This document shows, piece by piece, positions 17,827 through 26,472 of a stretch of 64,000 bases of DNA (position 1 is the stretch's first letter; each line of letters starts with the position of its first letter). This DNA is from Marinobacter denitrificans. Lineage in GTDB: Bacteria; Pseudomonadota; Gammaproteobacteria; Pseudomonadales; Oleiphilaceae. The stretch spans positions 150,131 through 214,130 of the forward strand of contig NZ_VMHN01000006.1 of NCBI RefSeq assembly GCF_008795955.1. Reading direction: 5' to 3'. The notes under the pieces are model-generated. The model was not told the origin of the DNA and did no database searches. It was given only the letters and a program-made list of their open reading frames with translations. The position numbers were made by a program, and so were the translations under genes.

Positions 17827-18732
17827 TCAGCTTTCCAACTGTTTCCAGAGGGTTAAGAGGTCTTGCGAACGGGCACCCCGCCGGCGGATCAGACGAATCT
17901 CCAGAGGTACATCCCAGCGCTCGTCACCGGCGCGCACCAGGCTGCCAAACTGTTCACTTTTCTCTGTTATCCGTTGCGGTAACCAGCCCATCCCGAAGCC
18001 CTGCTTGACCAGAGCCTTGATACCGGCGGACTGGGTATTCTCATTCAAAGGCAACAGATTGGCCGTCAGCTTATGACGTGCCAGGTGACCTTCAATCGCC
18101 GACTGCAAAAAGCCGCGGTTGTGATAGGCGATCAGTGGCACTGGTTGCTCCTGACTGCCCGGCAGAGGGAACCGGGCGCATCCCCGTTCGTCCGCGACAC
18201 TGACCGGCACCAGGGCCTCCCGGGCCAGTACCAGCCAGACGAAATCGTCTTCGGTCAGCCGGTCGCCCCAGGGCAGGTCTGGATGCCAGTAACACAGCAC
18301 CAGATCACACTCGCCACTTTCCAGAGCCTCCAGAAACTGTTCGCCCACCCAGTTGGTGGCTTTCAGGTTGAGCTGGAGGCGCTCGGCGATGCCCACGTCC
18401 GTCGCCCAGCCCTGGTAAAAGTGGGAAAACAGCCCTTGGGTGGAACCGACACTGATCCGCGCCGAAGCTTCGGCCTCAAGCGCAGCAATCCGCTCCTTCG
18501 TGTCCCGTACCTCCCGCGTAATCCGTTCGCACAGCTCCCGGAACATCTCTCCTGCCGGCGTCAGCGACAGCGGTAAGGTCTGGCGATTGATCAGGGTGGT
18601 GCCCATAGCCTCCTCCAGCAGCTTGATGCGGCGGCTGAACGTAGGCTGGCTCACGTGCTGCAGTTCGGCAGCACGTGAGAAATGGCGCGTGCGGGCAAGC
18701 GCCAGAAAGTCTTCCAGCCAGCGTACTTCCAT
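17827..18732 (-). CDS. LysR family regulator, HypT-like
   Basis: 301 residues with an N-terminal winged helix (FSRAAELQHVSQPTFSRRIK) and a periplasmic-binding-type effector domain. The opening RWLEDFLALARTRHFSRAA and RQTLPLSLTPAGE resemble the hypochlorite-responsive HypT/YjiE branch, but effector identity cannot be read. It ends one base before pepQ starts, so the two are likely co-transcribed and it may regulate pepQ or the peptide transporter. Confidence 0.85.
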   Translation of the reverse strand: MEVRWLEDFLALARTRHFSRAAELQHVSQPTFSRRIKLLEEAMGTTLINRQTLPLSLTPAGEMFRELCERITREVRDTKERIAALEAEASARISVGSTQGLFSHFYQGWATDVGIAERLQLNLKATNWVGEQFLEALESGECDLVLCYWHPDLPWGDRLTEDDFVWLVLAREALVPVSVADERGCARFPLPGSQEQPVPLIAYHNRGFLQSAIEGHLARHKLTANLLPLNENTQSAGIKALVKQGFGMGWLPQRITEKSEQFGSLVRAGDERWDVPLEIRLIRRRGARSQDLLTLWKQLES

Positions 18733-18818
18733 GGCAATTCCTGAAGTTGGATGATGTGACCAGGCTTTTAGGAGTCAGATCGAGAAAGCAGGCATCATAG
18801 CCTATCGCAATGATTCCA

Positions 18819-19829
18819 CTACAAACGGCCCTCTTCCACTGCGTGGCAGGCCACCTGTGTACCGCTATCGGTGGCGATCATTGCAGGCACTTCCCGCCGA
18901 CAACGCTCATTGGCATAGGGACAGCGGCCGTGAAACACACAACCGGACGGCAGGTTTACCGGCGTCGGCACCTCGCCATTCAGGCGAATGTGATTGGGCC
19001 GGTCGTCCTCCAGTTTGGGAATCGCTGACAACAATGCCTGGGTGTACGGATGCCGGGGCCTGGCAAACAGGGTCTTGGTATCTGCCAGTTCACACACCCG
19101 GCCCAGGTACATGACCGCCACACGGGTGCCGAAATGCTCCACCACCGCCAGGTCATGGGTGATGAACAGATAGGTAAGCCCCCGGCTTTCCTGGGCATCC
19201 ATCAGCAGGTTCAGCACCTGGGCCTGGATCGACACGTCCAGGGCGGAAATCGGCTCGTCTGCCACAATGAATTCCGGATCCACCACCAGCGCGCGGGCAA
19301 TGGCAATCCGCTGGCGCTGCCCGCCCGAGAACTCATGGCCAAACCGGCTGCCCCAGTCCAGATCGATACCCACCGAATGCATAACCTCATGTATCTTGTC
19401 CCGCACCTGCGTGGCTGACCAGTCCGGGTGATGGAAGCGAATCGGCTCTTCCAGGGTCTGCTGGATGGTCATCCGCGGGTTCAGCGACGCGTATGGGTTC
19501 TGGAAGATCATTTGCATCCTGCGCCGGTATGGCAATGCGGCCTTGCCCTCCAGATTGTCGATACGCTGGCCGCCAAAATGGATTTCCCCGGCGCTGGGGG
19601 AAAGCAGCCCCATCACGGTGCGGGCCACCGTGGACTTGCCGCAGCCGGATTCACCCACGACACACAGGGCTTCGCCCTTTTGCACATCCAGATCCACGCC
19701 GTTAATGGCGTGCACAGCCTCCTGCCTGCGGCGCAGGCGCCCTCCTTTAAAGGTGATCTGTTCCAACAGGCTGCCGGAAAGGTCGAAACGTTTCTCCAAC
19801 CCACGAATACTGACCAACGGAGAGGTCAT
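18819..19829 (-). CDS. dppF: Peptide-type ABC transporter ATP-binding protein (DppF-like)
   Basis: 336 residues with Walker A GESGCGKST, signature FSGGQRQRIAIARAL, Walker B FIVADEPISALD, H-loop ITHD, and the C-terminal oligopeptide-transporter extension with cysteines (GCVFHGRCPYANERCRREVP). It energises uptake together with the DppD-like subunit; its start overlaps that gene's stop by ATGA. Last gene of a five-gene operon. Confidence 0.9.
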   Translation of the reverse strand: MTSPLVSIRGLEKRFDLSGSLLEQITFKGGRLRRRQEAVHAINGVDLDVQKGEALCVVGESGCGKSTVARTVMGLLSPSAGEIHFGGQRIDNLEGKAALPYRRRMQMIFQNPYASLNPRMTIQQTLEEPIRFHHPDWSATQVRDKIHEVMHSVGIDLDWGSRFGHEFSGGQRQRIAIARALVVDPEFIVADEPISALDVSIQAQVLNLLMDAQESRGLTYLFITHDLAVVEHFGTRVAVMYLGRVCELADTKTLFARPRHPYTQALLSAIPKLEDDRPNHIRLNGEVPTPVNLPSGCVFHGRCPYANERCRREVPAMIATDSGTQVACHAVEEGRL

Positions 19830-20824
19830 GATTCCGCCTCCTGCATGCGTTTCTCCTGTTCAATCAGGTTGGCCACTTCGTAACAGGCTACGTCCACGTT
19901 CCCGGAGCGAACATACTCGGGCATCCTGCGCGTACACTGCTCGGTGGCAAAATTGCAGCGTGGATGGAAGGGGCACCCGGTGGGTACATTCTTCAGCGAT
20001 GGCATGGAACCGGGAATCTGGAACAGCCGCTGACCGGGCTCCCCCATCTGTGGCAATGCGTTGATCAGGCCCTGGGTGTAGGGATGCTGGGCGTCATTGA
20101 TAATTTCCCGAGTCGGCCCCTGCTCGATAATGCGGCCGGAGTACATCACCAACATACGTTGCGTCACCTGGGAGACCACCCCGAGATCATGGGTGATCAG
20201 CATCAGCGCCACATTTTCCTGCTCACACAGGTTCAGCAGCAGATCCATGATTTCCGCCTGGATAGTCACGTCCAGCGCCGTGGTGGGCTCGTCGGCAATG
20301 ATGATTTCCGGCTCCAGCAGCAGGGCGATGGCAATGATTACCCGCTGGCGCATGCCGCCGGAAAGTTCATGGGGGTACTGGTCAAGGCGCTTCCCCGGCG
20401 AGGGAATCTGCACCTTCTGCAGCCGGTCCAGGGCAATCGCGCGAGCTTCCTTCTTCCCGGTTTTGCGGTGGGCCTCAATGGCCTCCACCATCTGGGTGCC
20501 GATGGTGAGCACCGGGTTCAGGGTCATCATCGGGTCCTGAAAGATCATGGCAATGCGGTTGCCCCGGATCTTTCTCAGCTCCCGCTCACTCATGGACGCC
20601 AGGTCCCTGCCTCTGTACAGGATCTGCCCGCCAGCAATGTAACCGGGCCGGGCGATCAGGTTGAGAATGGAAAAGGCCGCCACGGATTTACCGGCGCCGG
20701 ACTCACCCACCAGCCCCAGCCGCTCGCCACTGTCCAGGCTGAAACTGATGCCCCGCAGGGCGGTCAGGTCGCCACCGCGCACCGCAAAGCGCACATCAAG
20801 ATCTTTTACTTCCAACAGTGCCAT
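19826..20824 (-). CDS. dppD: Peptide-type ABC transporter ATP-binding protein (DppD-like)
   Basis: 332 residues with Walker A GESGAGKSV, signature LSGGMRQRVIIAIALL, Walker B IIADEPTTALDV, H-loop ITHDLGVV and the C-terminal cysteine cluster (GCPFHPRCNFATEQC) that in related transporters can hold an Fe-S cluster. It overlaps the DppF-like gene by 4 bp and follows the DppC-like gene by 4 bp. Confidence 0.9.
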   Translation of the reverse strand: MALLEVKDLDVRFAVRGGDLTALRGISFSLDSGERLGLVGESGAGKSVAAFSILNLIARPGYIAGGQILYRGRDLASMSERELRKIRGNRIAMIFQDPMMTLNPVLTIGTQMVEAIEAHRKTGKKEARAIALDRLQKVQIPSPGKRLDQYPHELSGGMRQRVIIAIALLLEPEIIIADEPTTALDVTIQAEIMDLLLNLCEQENVALMLITHDLGVVSQVTQRMLVMYSGRIIEQGPTREIINDAQHPYTQGLINALPQMGEPGQRLFQIPGSMPSLKNVPTGCPFHPRCNFATEQCTRRMPEYVRSGNVDVACYEVANLIEQEKRMQEAES

Positions 20825-20828
20825 GGCG

Positions 20829-21761
20829 CTATCCCTTGTACAGCCGTGGGTTCATGACATCCCGCAACCAGTCACCCAACAGATTGATGACCAGTACGAG
20901 CAACACCAGAACCAGGCCGGGGATCAGGGTGATCCACCAGGAACCGCTCTGGATATAGTCAAAGCCGGACTTGATCAGCGAGCCCAACGACGGTTGGGTT
21001 TCCGGCATGCCCAGGCCGAGGAAAGACAACGCTGCCTCGGAAATGATGGCATTGGCGATCTGAACCGTGGCGATGACGAAGATCGGCGATAAGGTATTGG
21101 GCAGGATATGCCGAAACATGATGCGGCGGGTGCCAAAGCCCATGACCCTGGCCGCCTCCACATACTCTTTCTTCTTTTCTGCCAGCACGGAAGCCCGGAC
21201 CGTCCGTGCAATCTGGGGCCACTCGGCAATACCGATAATGAAGATCAACATGTAGATGGCGATCTCGCCGAACATCAGGTTGCCGAAACTCGCCTTGAAC
21301 ACCGCACCCACGATGATGGCCACCATCAGGGTGGAGAATGATAGCTGCACATCCGCAATCCGCATCAGGATGGCATCCACCTTGCCACCAAGATACCCGG
21401 CCAGCAGGCCGAAGAGGATGCCCAGCACCGCCTGCAACACCACTGCCCCGAAACCGATCATCAGCGACACCCGGGTTCCGTAGAGAATGGTGGAGAGCAG
21501 GTCCCGGCCCTGGGCGTCGGTGCCCAGCGGGAACGCTGGATCAGCGCCGTCGATGCCCACCGGCGGCAATTCGGAGTTCATGATATTGATCTGGGCCAGA
21601 TCATAGGGGTCCGCTGGTGCCAGCAGGGGCGCGAAGACCGCCGCCAACACCATCAGCAGCAGCACCAGGAAGCTGATTATGGCTACCTTGTCGCGCTTGA
21701 AGCTGTACCAGACAAAGGACTCGCGGAAGCGGTCCCAGCGGGAAACCGTTGCCGTTGTCAT
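20829..21761 (-). CDS. dppC: Peptide-type ABC transporter permease (DppC-like)
   Basis: 310 residues with an N-terminal cytosolic segment, TM1 (ISFLVLLLMVLAAVFAPLLA), a periplasmic loop with GTDAQGRDLLSTILYGTR, five further helices and the EAA loop (EYVEAARVMGFGTRRIMFRHILPN) that docks the ATPases. Its ATG overlaps the DppB-like stop by 4 bp. Confidence 0.9.
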   Translation of the reverse strand: MTTATVSRWDRFRESFVWYSFKRDKVAIISFLVLLLMVLAAVFAPLLAPADPYDLAQINIMNSELPPVGIDGADPAFPLGTDAQGRDLLSTILYGTRVSLMIGFGAVVLQAVLGILFGLLAGYLGGKVDAILMRIADVQLSFSTLMVAIIVGAVFKASFGNLMFGEIAIYMLIFIIGIAEWPQIARTVRASVLAEKKKEYVEAARVMGFGTRRIMFRHILPNTLSPIFVIATVQIANAIISEAALSFLGLGMPETQPSLGSLIKSGFDYIQSGSWWITLIPGLVLVLLVLVINLLGDWLRDVMNPRLYKG

Positions 21762-22807
21762 GCTTTTTTACCTGTCAGTTTAACGGTGGGATTCACCAGT
21801 CCGTAGATCAGGTCCACCAGGGTGTTAGTCACCACGAAAATCAGGCCCACCACCATCAGGTAAGCCACAATCAGCGGAATATCACTGCGGGTGATGGCCT
21901 CGAGGAACATCAGTCCCAGCCCGGGCCACTGGAACACCGTTTCAGTGAGAATGGTGTACGCCACCATGATGCCGATCTGTACGCCCCCCACGGTGATCAC
22001 CGGAAGCATGGTGTTCTTCAGCGCATGCAGGAAGTTGATGCGGTCCGCGCTCAGGCCCTTGGCCCGGGCGTAGCGGATATAGTCGCTCTGCAGCACTTCC
22101 ATCATCTCGGCCCGGATCAGGCGGATAAACAGCGGCAGCATGATCGATGCCAGCGACACGCACGGCAGCACCAGGTGGGCCAGCCCGTCACTGGTAAACA
22201 GCCCAGAGTCCCAGGTGCCAAACAGGTGGACCAGATCATCACCCCGGCCATAGGACGGCATGCCGCCGTCAGTACTGAAGAAGTCGTTAAGCCACTGGCC
22301 CCAGCCTGAACCGGAGGGGAACCAGTTCACTGTGACGCCAATGGAAAATAGCTGGATGAGCACGATGGCCGTGAGGAAGACCGGAATGGAAATCCCCACG
22401 GTGCTGATGCCCATGAAAAACTTCGACAACCAGGCCTGGGGCCGGATCGCCGCGTAGACACCGATCGGCACGGACAGAAACACAATGATCAGGCTGGCCC
22501 CGATCACCAGCTCCAGGGTCGCGGGCAGATGTTCCGCGATCACTTCCAGGGCAGGCTTGCTGTAGAAATAGGAGTTACCCAGGTCCCCCTGGAGGGCGTT
22601 GCCCGCAAAGCGCAGGTACTGCACCAGCACGGGATCATTGAGCCCGAGCTCCTCGCGAATGACTTCCCTCTCCTCCTCGGAGACGGACATGCCCACCATT
22701 TCCTGAAGCGGATCCCCCAGGCCATCCTGAATGGCAAAAGCGATGACACTGATCACGAACATGACCAGCAACGCCTGGGAAATCCGCTGAACCAAAAACG
22801 CTAACAT
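21758..22807 (-). CDS. dppB: Peptide-type ABC transporter permease (DppB-like)
   Basis: 349 residues from the ATG at 22807 (GGAAA upstream; TTG at 22837 is inside the terminator and unlikely). TM1 FLVQRISQALLVMFVISVIAF, a large periplasmic loop, five further helices and the EAA loop DYIRYARAKGLSADRINFLHALKN. It forms the channel with the DppC-like subunit. Confidence 0.9.
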   Translation of the reverse strand: MLAFLVQRISQALLVMFVISVIAFAIQDGLGDPLQEMVGMSVSEEEREVIREELGLNDPVLVQYLRFAGNALQGDLGNSYFYSKPALEVIAEHLPATLELVIGASLIIVFLSVPIGVYAAIRPQAWLSKFFMGISTVGISIPVFLTAIVLIQLFSIGVTVNWFPSGSGWGQWLNDFFSTDGGMPSYGRGDDLVHLFGTWDSGLFTSDGLAHLVLPCVSLASIMLPLFIRLIRAEMMEVLQSDYIRYARAKGLSADRINFLHALKNTMLPVITVGGVQIGIMVAYTILTETVFQWPGLGLMFLEAITRSDIPLIVAYLMVVGLIFVVTNTLVDLIYGLVNPTVKLTGKKA

Positions 22808-22835
22808 GGAAATTTTCCGGATAAGGCTTGCAAAC

Positions 22836-22868
22836 AAAAAGCCGGCACCGGATCACTCCCGTGCCGGC
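22836..22868 (-). terminator. Intra-operon terminator between binding-protein and permease genes
   Basis: On the minus strand, GCCGGCAC, a 12-base loop, then GTGCCGGC and five T. It lies directly after the binding-protein gene, so most transcripts would end there. This would give more binding protein than membrane components, a known pattern for such operons. Confidence 0.85.
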
Positions 22869-22884
22869 CTGCCATTACAGGCGA

Positions 22885-24444
22885 CTATTCAACCACCAGG
22901 TCACCCAGATACGGGAAGTTCATGACATTGAGCACCGGCTCAATATTCACATTCTTCTTAGAGGCCCAGGCCAGGTCCTGCCAGTGCAGGGGGACGAACG
23001 CGGCATCGTCATACAGACGCTTCTCTGCCTCCTGCAGCATGGCGGCTCGCTTGTCCAGATCCGTCTCAACACTTGCCTTGTCCACCAGCGCGTCCACTTC
23101 CGGGTTGCAGTAGTTACCTGCGTTGTACTGGCCGGCGCCGCTGTCTGCATCCGGGCAGAAGGTCAGGAATTCGAAGAAGTTGGCGGAGTCCTCGGTGTCC
23201 GCATGCCAGCCAATCAGCATCATGTCGGCGGCACGGTTATCGAACTCTGTCCAGTATTGGGCCTTTGGCAAAGTCTTCAGATCCACCTTGATATTGATTC
23301 GCGACAGCATGGCCGCTACCGCCTGGGCGATTTTGTCGTCGTTCACGTAGCGATTATTTGGCGCCATCATGGAAATGGTGAAGCCATCCTCATAGCCGGC
23401 TTCTTTCATCAGTGCCTGGGCCTTTTCCACATCAAAGCGCGGTGCCAACGACTCGTTGTGGCCCTGGTACCCGGCGGGAGACATCTGCGCTGCCGGTGTA
23501 GCAAACCCTTTCATGATCTTGGCGGCAATGCCTTCCTGGTTGATAGCGTAGGCAAAGGCCTGGCGAACCTTCGGATCCTTGAATGCTTCCACCCGCTCCT
23601 GGTTCATCTGGAACAGGATGACGCGGGTACCACTCATGGTGACCAGGTTGGCATTCTTATCGCGCTTGATCCGCTCGAGGTCATTGGGTGGTACCGGCGC
23701 AATGAAATCCACCCCGCCAGAAAGCAGAGCGGAAACCCGGGTGTTGTTCTCCTTGATTGGCGTCAGCACAATCTTGCCGACATTGCCCGGGGAGTCGGTA
23801 TCCCAGTAGTCCTCAAAACGCTCGAACTCCATACGTACGCCCTGCTTTCGCCTGGTGACAGTATAAGGGCCCGTACCCGACAGGTTCTCGGAAGCGAAGG
23901 AGTTGCCGTGCTTGAGGATAGCGCTCTTGTCTTTACCGCCCTCGGTCTGGCCGCTGTAGAACTCGCTGTCCAGCGGGAAGATATAGGTTGCGGTGTTCAA
24001 CACCAGCGGGTATGGCTCGCTGGTCACCAGCTCGAACGTATAATCGTCGATGATATTGATACCGCTGAACGGCTTGAAAATCGCCTTGAAGTCCTGACTA
24101 CGCTTCAGACGGTCCAGGGTGAACTTCACATCGGCCGCGGTCAGTTCATTGCCGGAATGGAACTTCACCCCTTCGCGAAGTTTGAAGCGCATCGTATTCT
24201 CGTCGACCCGCTCCCAGCTCTCAGCCAGCCGCGGTTCGAAGCTCAGATCGCTTTTCCAGCGCACAAGGGGGTCGAAGGTCATGTGGGACAACTGCAGGAT
24301 CCCACCTGAAAGCTGCTCGTGAATGTCGAGGGTTACCGGGTCGGCGTCATACGCCATTTTCAGTTCCTTGGTGGCTTCGGCAGACAGGGCTACTGGTGCC
24401 GCAGCCAGGACCATGGAACCCAGGAGTGCTCCAATCAGTTTTTT
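22885..24444 (-). CDS. Peptide-type ABC transporter substrate-binding protein
   Basis: 519 residues from the ATG at 24444, with signal peptide KKLIGALLGSMVLAAAPVALSA. The family 5 extracellular solute-binding fold is clear: LKMAYDADPVTLD, LAESWERVDENTMRFKLREGVKFHSGNELTAADV, and GWHADTEDSANFFEF near the C-terminus. First gene of the operon. The ligand (di/oligopeptide, glutathione or another small compound) cannot be assigned. Confidence 0.88.
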   Translation of the reverse strand, partial: KKLIGALLGSMVLAAAPVALSAEATKELKMAYDADPVTLDIHEQLSGGILQLSHMTFDPLVRWKSDLSFEPRLAESWERVDENTMRFKLREGVKFHSGNELTAADVKFTLDRLKRSQDFKAIFKPFSGINIIDDYTFELVTSEPYPLVLNTATYIFPLDSEFYSGQTEGGKDKSAILKHGNSFASENLSGTGPYTVTRRKQGVRMEFERFEDYWDTDSPGNVGKIVLTPIKENNTRVSALLSGGVDFIAPVPPNDLERIKRDKNANLVTMSGTRVILFQMNQERVEAFKDPKVRQAFAYAINQEGIAAKIMKGFATPAAQMSPAGYQGHNESLAPRFDVEKAQALMKEAGYEDGFTISMMAPNNRYVNDDKIAQAVAAMLSRINIKVDLKTLPKAQYWTEFDNRAADMMLIGWHADTEDSANFFEFLTFCPDADSGAGQYNAGNYCNPEVDALVDKASVETDLDKRAAMLQEAEKRLYDDAAFVPLHWQDLAWASKKNVNIEPVLNVMNFPYLGDLVVE

Positions 24445-24616
24445 CATCGCGTTTTCCGTCGCTGTTTTAGGAGTTTTCACGGAATATCGGCGCAGAAGGA
24501 CGCCGACTGCCTGAACAACAAGCTAGTCGCGGAAATCCCTTACAGCAATCGAAATTGCGACATGGGGTTATTCGTCAGATGAATCACCCGTTTGAGGGCG
24601 AAGGCTATTGGCGAGG

Positions 24617-25339
24617 TTACAGGTGGAACACCAGGGGCAGGATCATCGCAGTAAACACTCCGGTGAGACCCATACCCAGTGAAGCAAAGGCGCCGGCGGT
24701 CGGACCTATTTCGAACGCCCTGGCTGTACCGAGGGCATGGCCGTTCAGTCCCAGGGCAAAACCGAGGATTCGCTGGTCAGTAATGGAGAGCCAGCGGGCG
24801 ATCAGGTCCACAAACAGCGTAGCCAACATGCCCGTAATCAAAAGCCCGCCCATCATCAGGGAGACGGAACCGCCGAGTTGCTCGGTGATGCCAATCGCAA
24901 TGGGCGCCGTCACCGACTTCGGCGCCAGCGATGCCAGCACTTCCTCCGAAGCCCCCAGCGAGGCGGCGATCACCACGGCATACACCGCGGCCATCGTGGC
25001 CGCCACTGGCAGAGTGAACAGGATGGGGCGCCACAACGCCCGGATGTGATGCATCTGCTGGTACAGTGGCACGCCCAGTGCGACCGTGGCCGGCCCCAGC
25101 AGGACCGTTAACCATTGCGCGCCTTCGCGATAGTCTGCGTAATCGATGGTCAGAACCGCAATCATCCCACTGACCAGCATGGCCGAGATCAGGATGGGCG
25201 GCAGCCACACCGGTTGCTTCAATAACCTGAAAATGCGGTTACCGGCAAAAAAAGCCCCGAACGTCAGCACAATCGCCAACGCCGGGCTGGTAGAAAGCAG
25301 GCCCAGCAATTCCTGAAAACGGGCGGACAATTCACTCAT
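24617..25339 (-). CDS. lrgB: LrgB/CidB family membrane protein
   Basis: 240 residues. The start ATG at 25339 overlaps the lrgA stop by 8 bases (ATGAGTGA), suggesting translational coupling. It is very hydrophobic and carries the family segments PATVALGVPLYQQ, SLGASEEVLASLAPKSVTAPIA, GILG-type FALGLNGHALGTARAFEIG and ASLGMGLTGVFTA. LrgAB proteins are linked to murein hydrolase control and to pyruvate or glycolate export. Confidence 0.88.
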   Translation of the reverse strand: MSELSARFQELLGLLSTSPALAIVLTFGAFFAGNRIFRLLKQPVWLPPILISAMLVSGMIAVLTIDYADYREGAQWLTVLLGPATVALGVPLYQQMHHIRALWRPILFTLPVAATMAAVYAVVIAASLGASEEVLASLAPKSVTAPIAIGITEQLGGSVSLMMGGLLITGMLATLFVDLIARWLSITDQRILGFALGLNGHALGTARAFEIGPTAGAFASLGMGLTGVFTAMILPLVFHL

Positions 25340-25691
25340 GGCTACCATCCTCTGGCCCGCTGAAACGCTGCATCAGCCATAGGGTAGTGAGTACGCTCAG
25401 CAGGGTGCCTGCAGCCAGCGCGACACCAATGGCCAACCATTGCCCCGCAAACTCGTCGACCACAAAAAATACGCCCACGACGCCGGGCATAATCAGCAAC
25501 ACCAGCACCGAAATCAGTGCCTGGCTTGCTCCGGCAAGACTCTCACTGATGGATCCCCTGGCCATCAGCAACAAGGTGAGCAGTATCATTCCGATAACGC
25601 CGCCACTCACTGGCAATGCCAGCAGCACCCTGAGGACCTCACCGGCAATAAAGAATACCGTCAGCACCAGAAAACCGTACAACATCGACAT
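25332..25691 (-). CDS. lrgA: LrgA/CidA family membrane protein
   Basis: 119 residues from the ATG at 25691; a longer frame to 25760 would run into the divergent yaeQ start and adds a basic extension not usual in the family. Four helices are predicted, with the signature PVSGGVIGMILLTLLL and LLIMPGVVGVF. It resembles a phage holin and works with LrgB. Confidence 0.87.
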   Translation of the reverse strand: MSMLYGFLVLTVFFIAGEVLRVLLALPVSGGVIGMILLTLLLMARGSISESLAGASQALISVLVLLIMPGVVGVFFVVDEFAGQWLAIGVALAAGTLLSVLTTLWLMQRFSGPEDGSHE

Positions 25692-25759
25692 GGCAGTTGT
25701 TTCTCTACGGAGTATTTGATTTACACTAGACTTCCGGCCAAACCAACGCAGGAAGCTCA

Positions 25760-26302
25760 ATGGCTCTCAAGGCAACCATCTTCAAGGCGACACTGAACAT
25801 CGCCGACATGGACAGACACTACTACGCTGACCATCACCTCACCATCGCCCGCCATCCGTCAGAGAACGACGAGCGCATGATGATACGCCTGCTGGCTTTT
25901 ATACTGAACGCCAGTGAAAGCCTTGAATTCACAAAGGGTATCAGCACGGATGACGAACCGGACCTGTGGCAGAAAAGCCTGAGCGACGAAATCGAGCTGT
26001 GGGTCGAGCTTGGTCTGCCGGACGAAAGCCGCCTGCGTAAAGCCTGCAACCGCTCTGACCAGGTGATCCTCTACACCTACGGCGGCCGCGCAGTGCCCCT
26101 GTGGTGGGAAAAACACCAGGGCAAACTGTCCCGCTTCAACAACCTCACCATCATCAACCTGCCGCCGGAAGGCACCGAGCCACTCGCGGACCTGGCGGAA
26201 CGCGGCATGAACCTGCAATGCACAATCCAGGACGGCACAGTGAATATCGGTAACGAGGAAACCCTCGTCAGCCTGACGCCAGAACCGCTCTACCCTGAAT
26301 AA
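25760..26302 (+). CDS. yaeQ: YaeQ family protein
   Basis: 180 residues matching YaeQ along its length: MALKATIFKATLNIADMD, DHHLTIARHPSENDERMM, WVELGLPDESRLRKAC, LYTYGG and WWEKHQGKLSRF. The fold is related to PD-(D/E)XK nucleases and the protein is known as a suppressor linked to RfaH-dependent transcription, but its activity is unproven. Divergent from lrgAB. Confidence 0.92.
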   Translation: MALKATIFKATLNIADMDRHYYADHHLTIARHPSENDERMMIRLLAFILNASESLEFTKGISTDDEPDLWQKSLSDEIELWVELGLPDESRLRKACNRSDQVILYTYGGRAVPLWWEKHQGKLSRFNNLTIINLPPEGTEPLADLAERGMNLQCTIQDGTVNIGNEETLVSLTPEPLYPE

Positions 26303-26335
26303 AAATCACCTTTCGGGGTCTACCAGAATTATACA

Positions 26336-26353
26336 GTTTACGTTAAGGTAAAC
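26336..26353. promoter_or_regulatory. Palindromic operator upstream of the bkd operon (LiuR-like)
   Basis: GTTTACGTTAAGGTAAAC is a near-perfect palindrome 120 bp upstream of the E1alpha ATG. It resembles the operator reported for LiuR, the MerR-family regulator of branched-chain amino-acid catabolism in gammaproteobacteria. The palindrome is seen; the assignment is from memory of that motif and is supported by the function of the downstream genes. Confidence 0.55.
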
Positions 26354-26472
26354 TTTAGCCGATGTTGACCGGGGCCGCACCAGGTTCCGAGAGATTGGCT
26401 ATACTCAAAAAAGCATCGACACCCTCACAAGGGGTGTTTTGTTCCTCAGGCCACCACCCCAGGAAGAGGATT

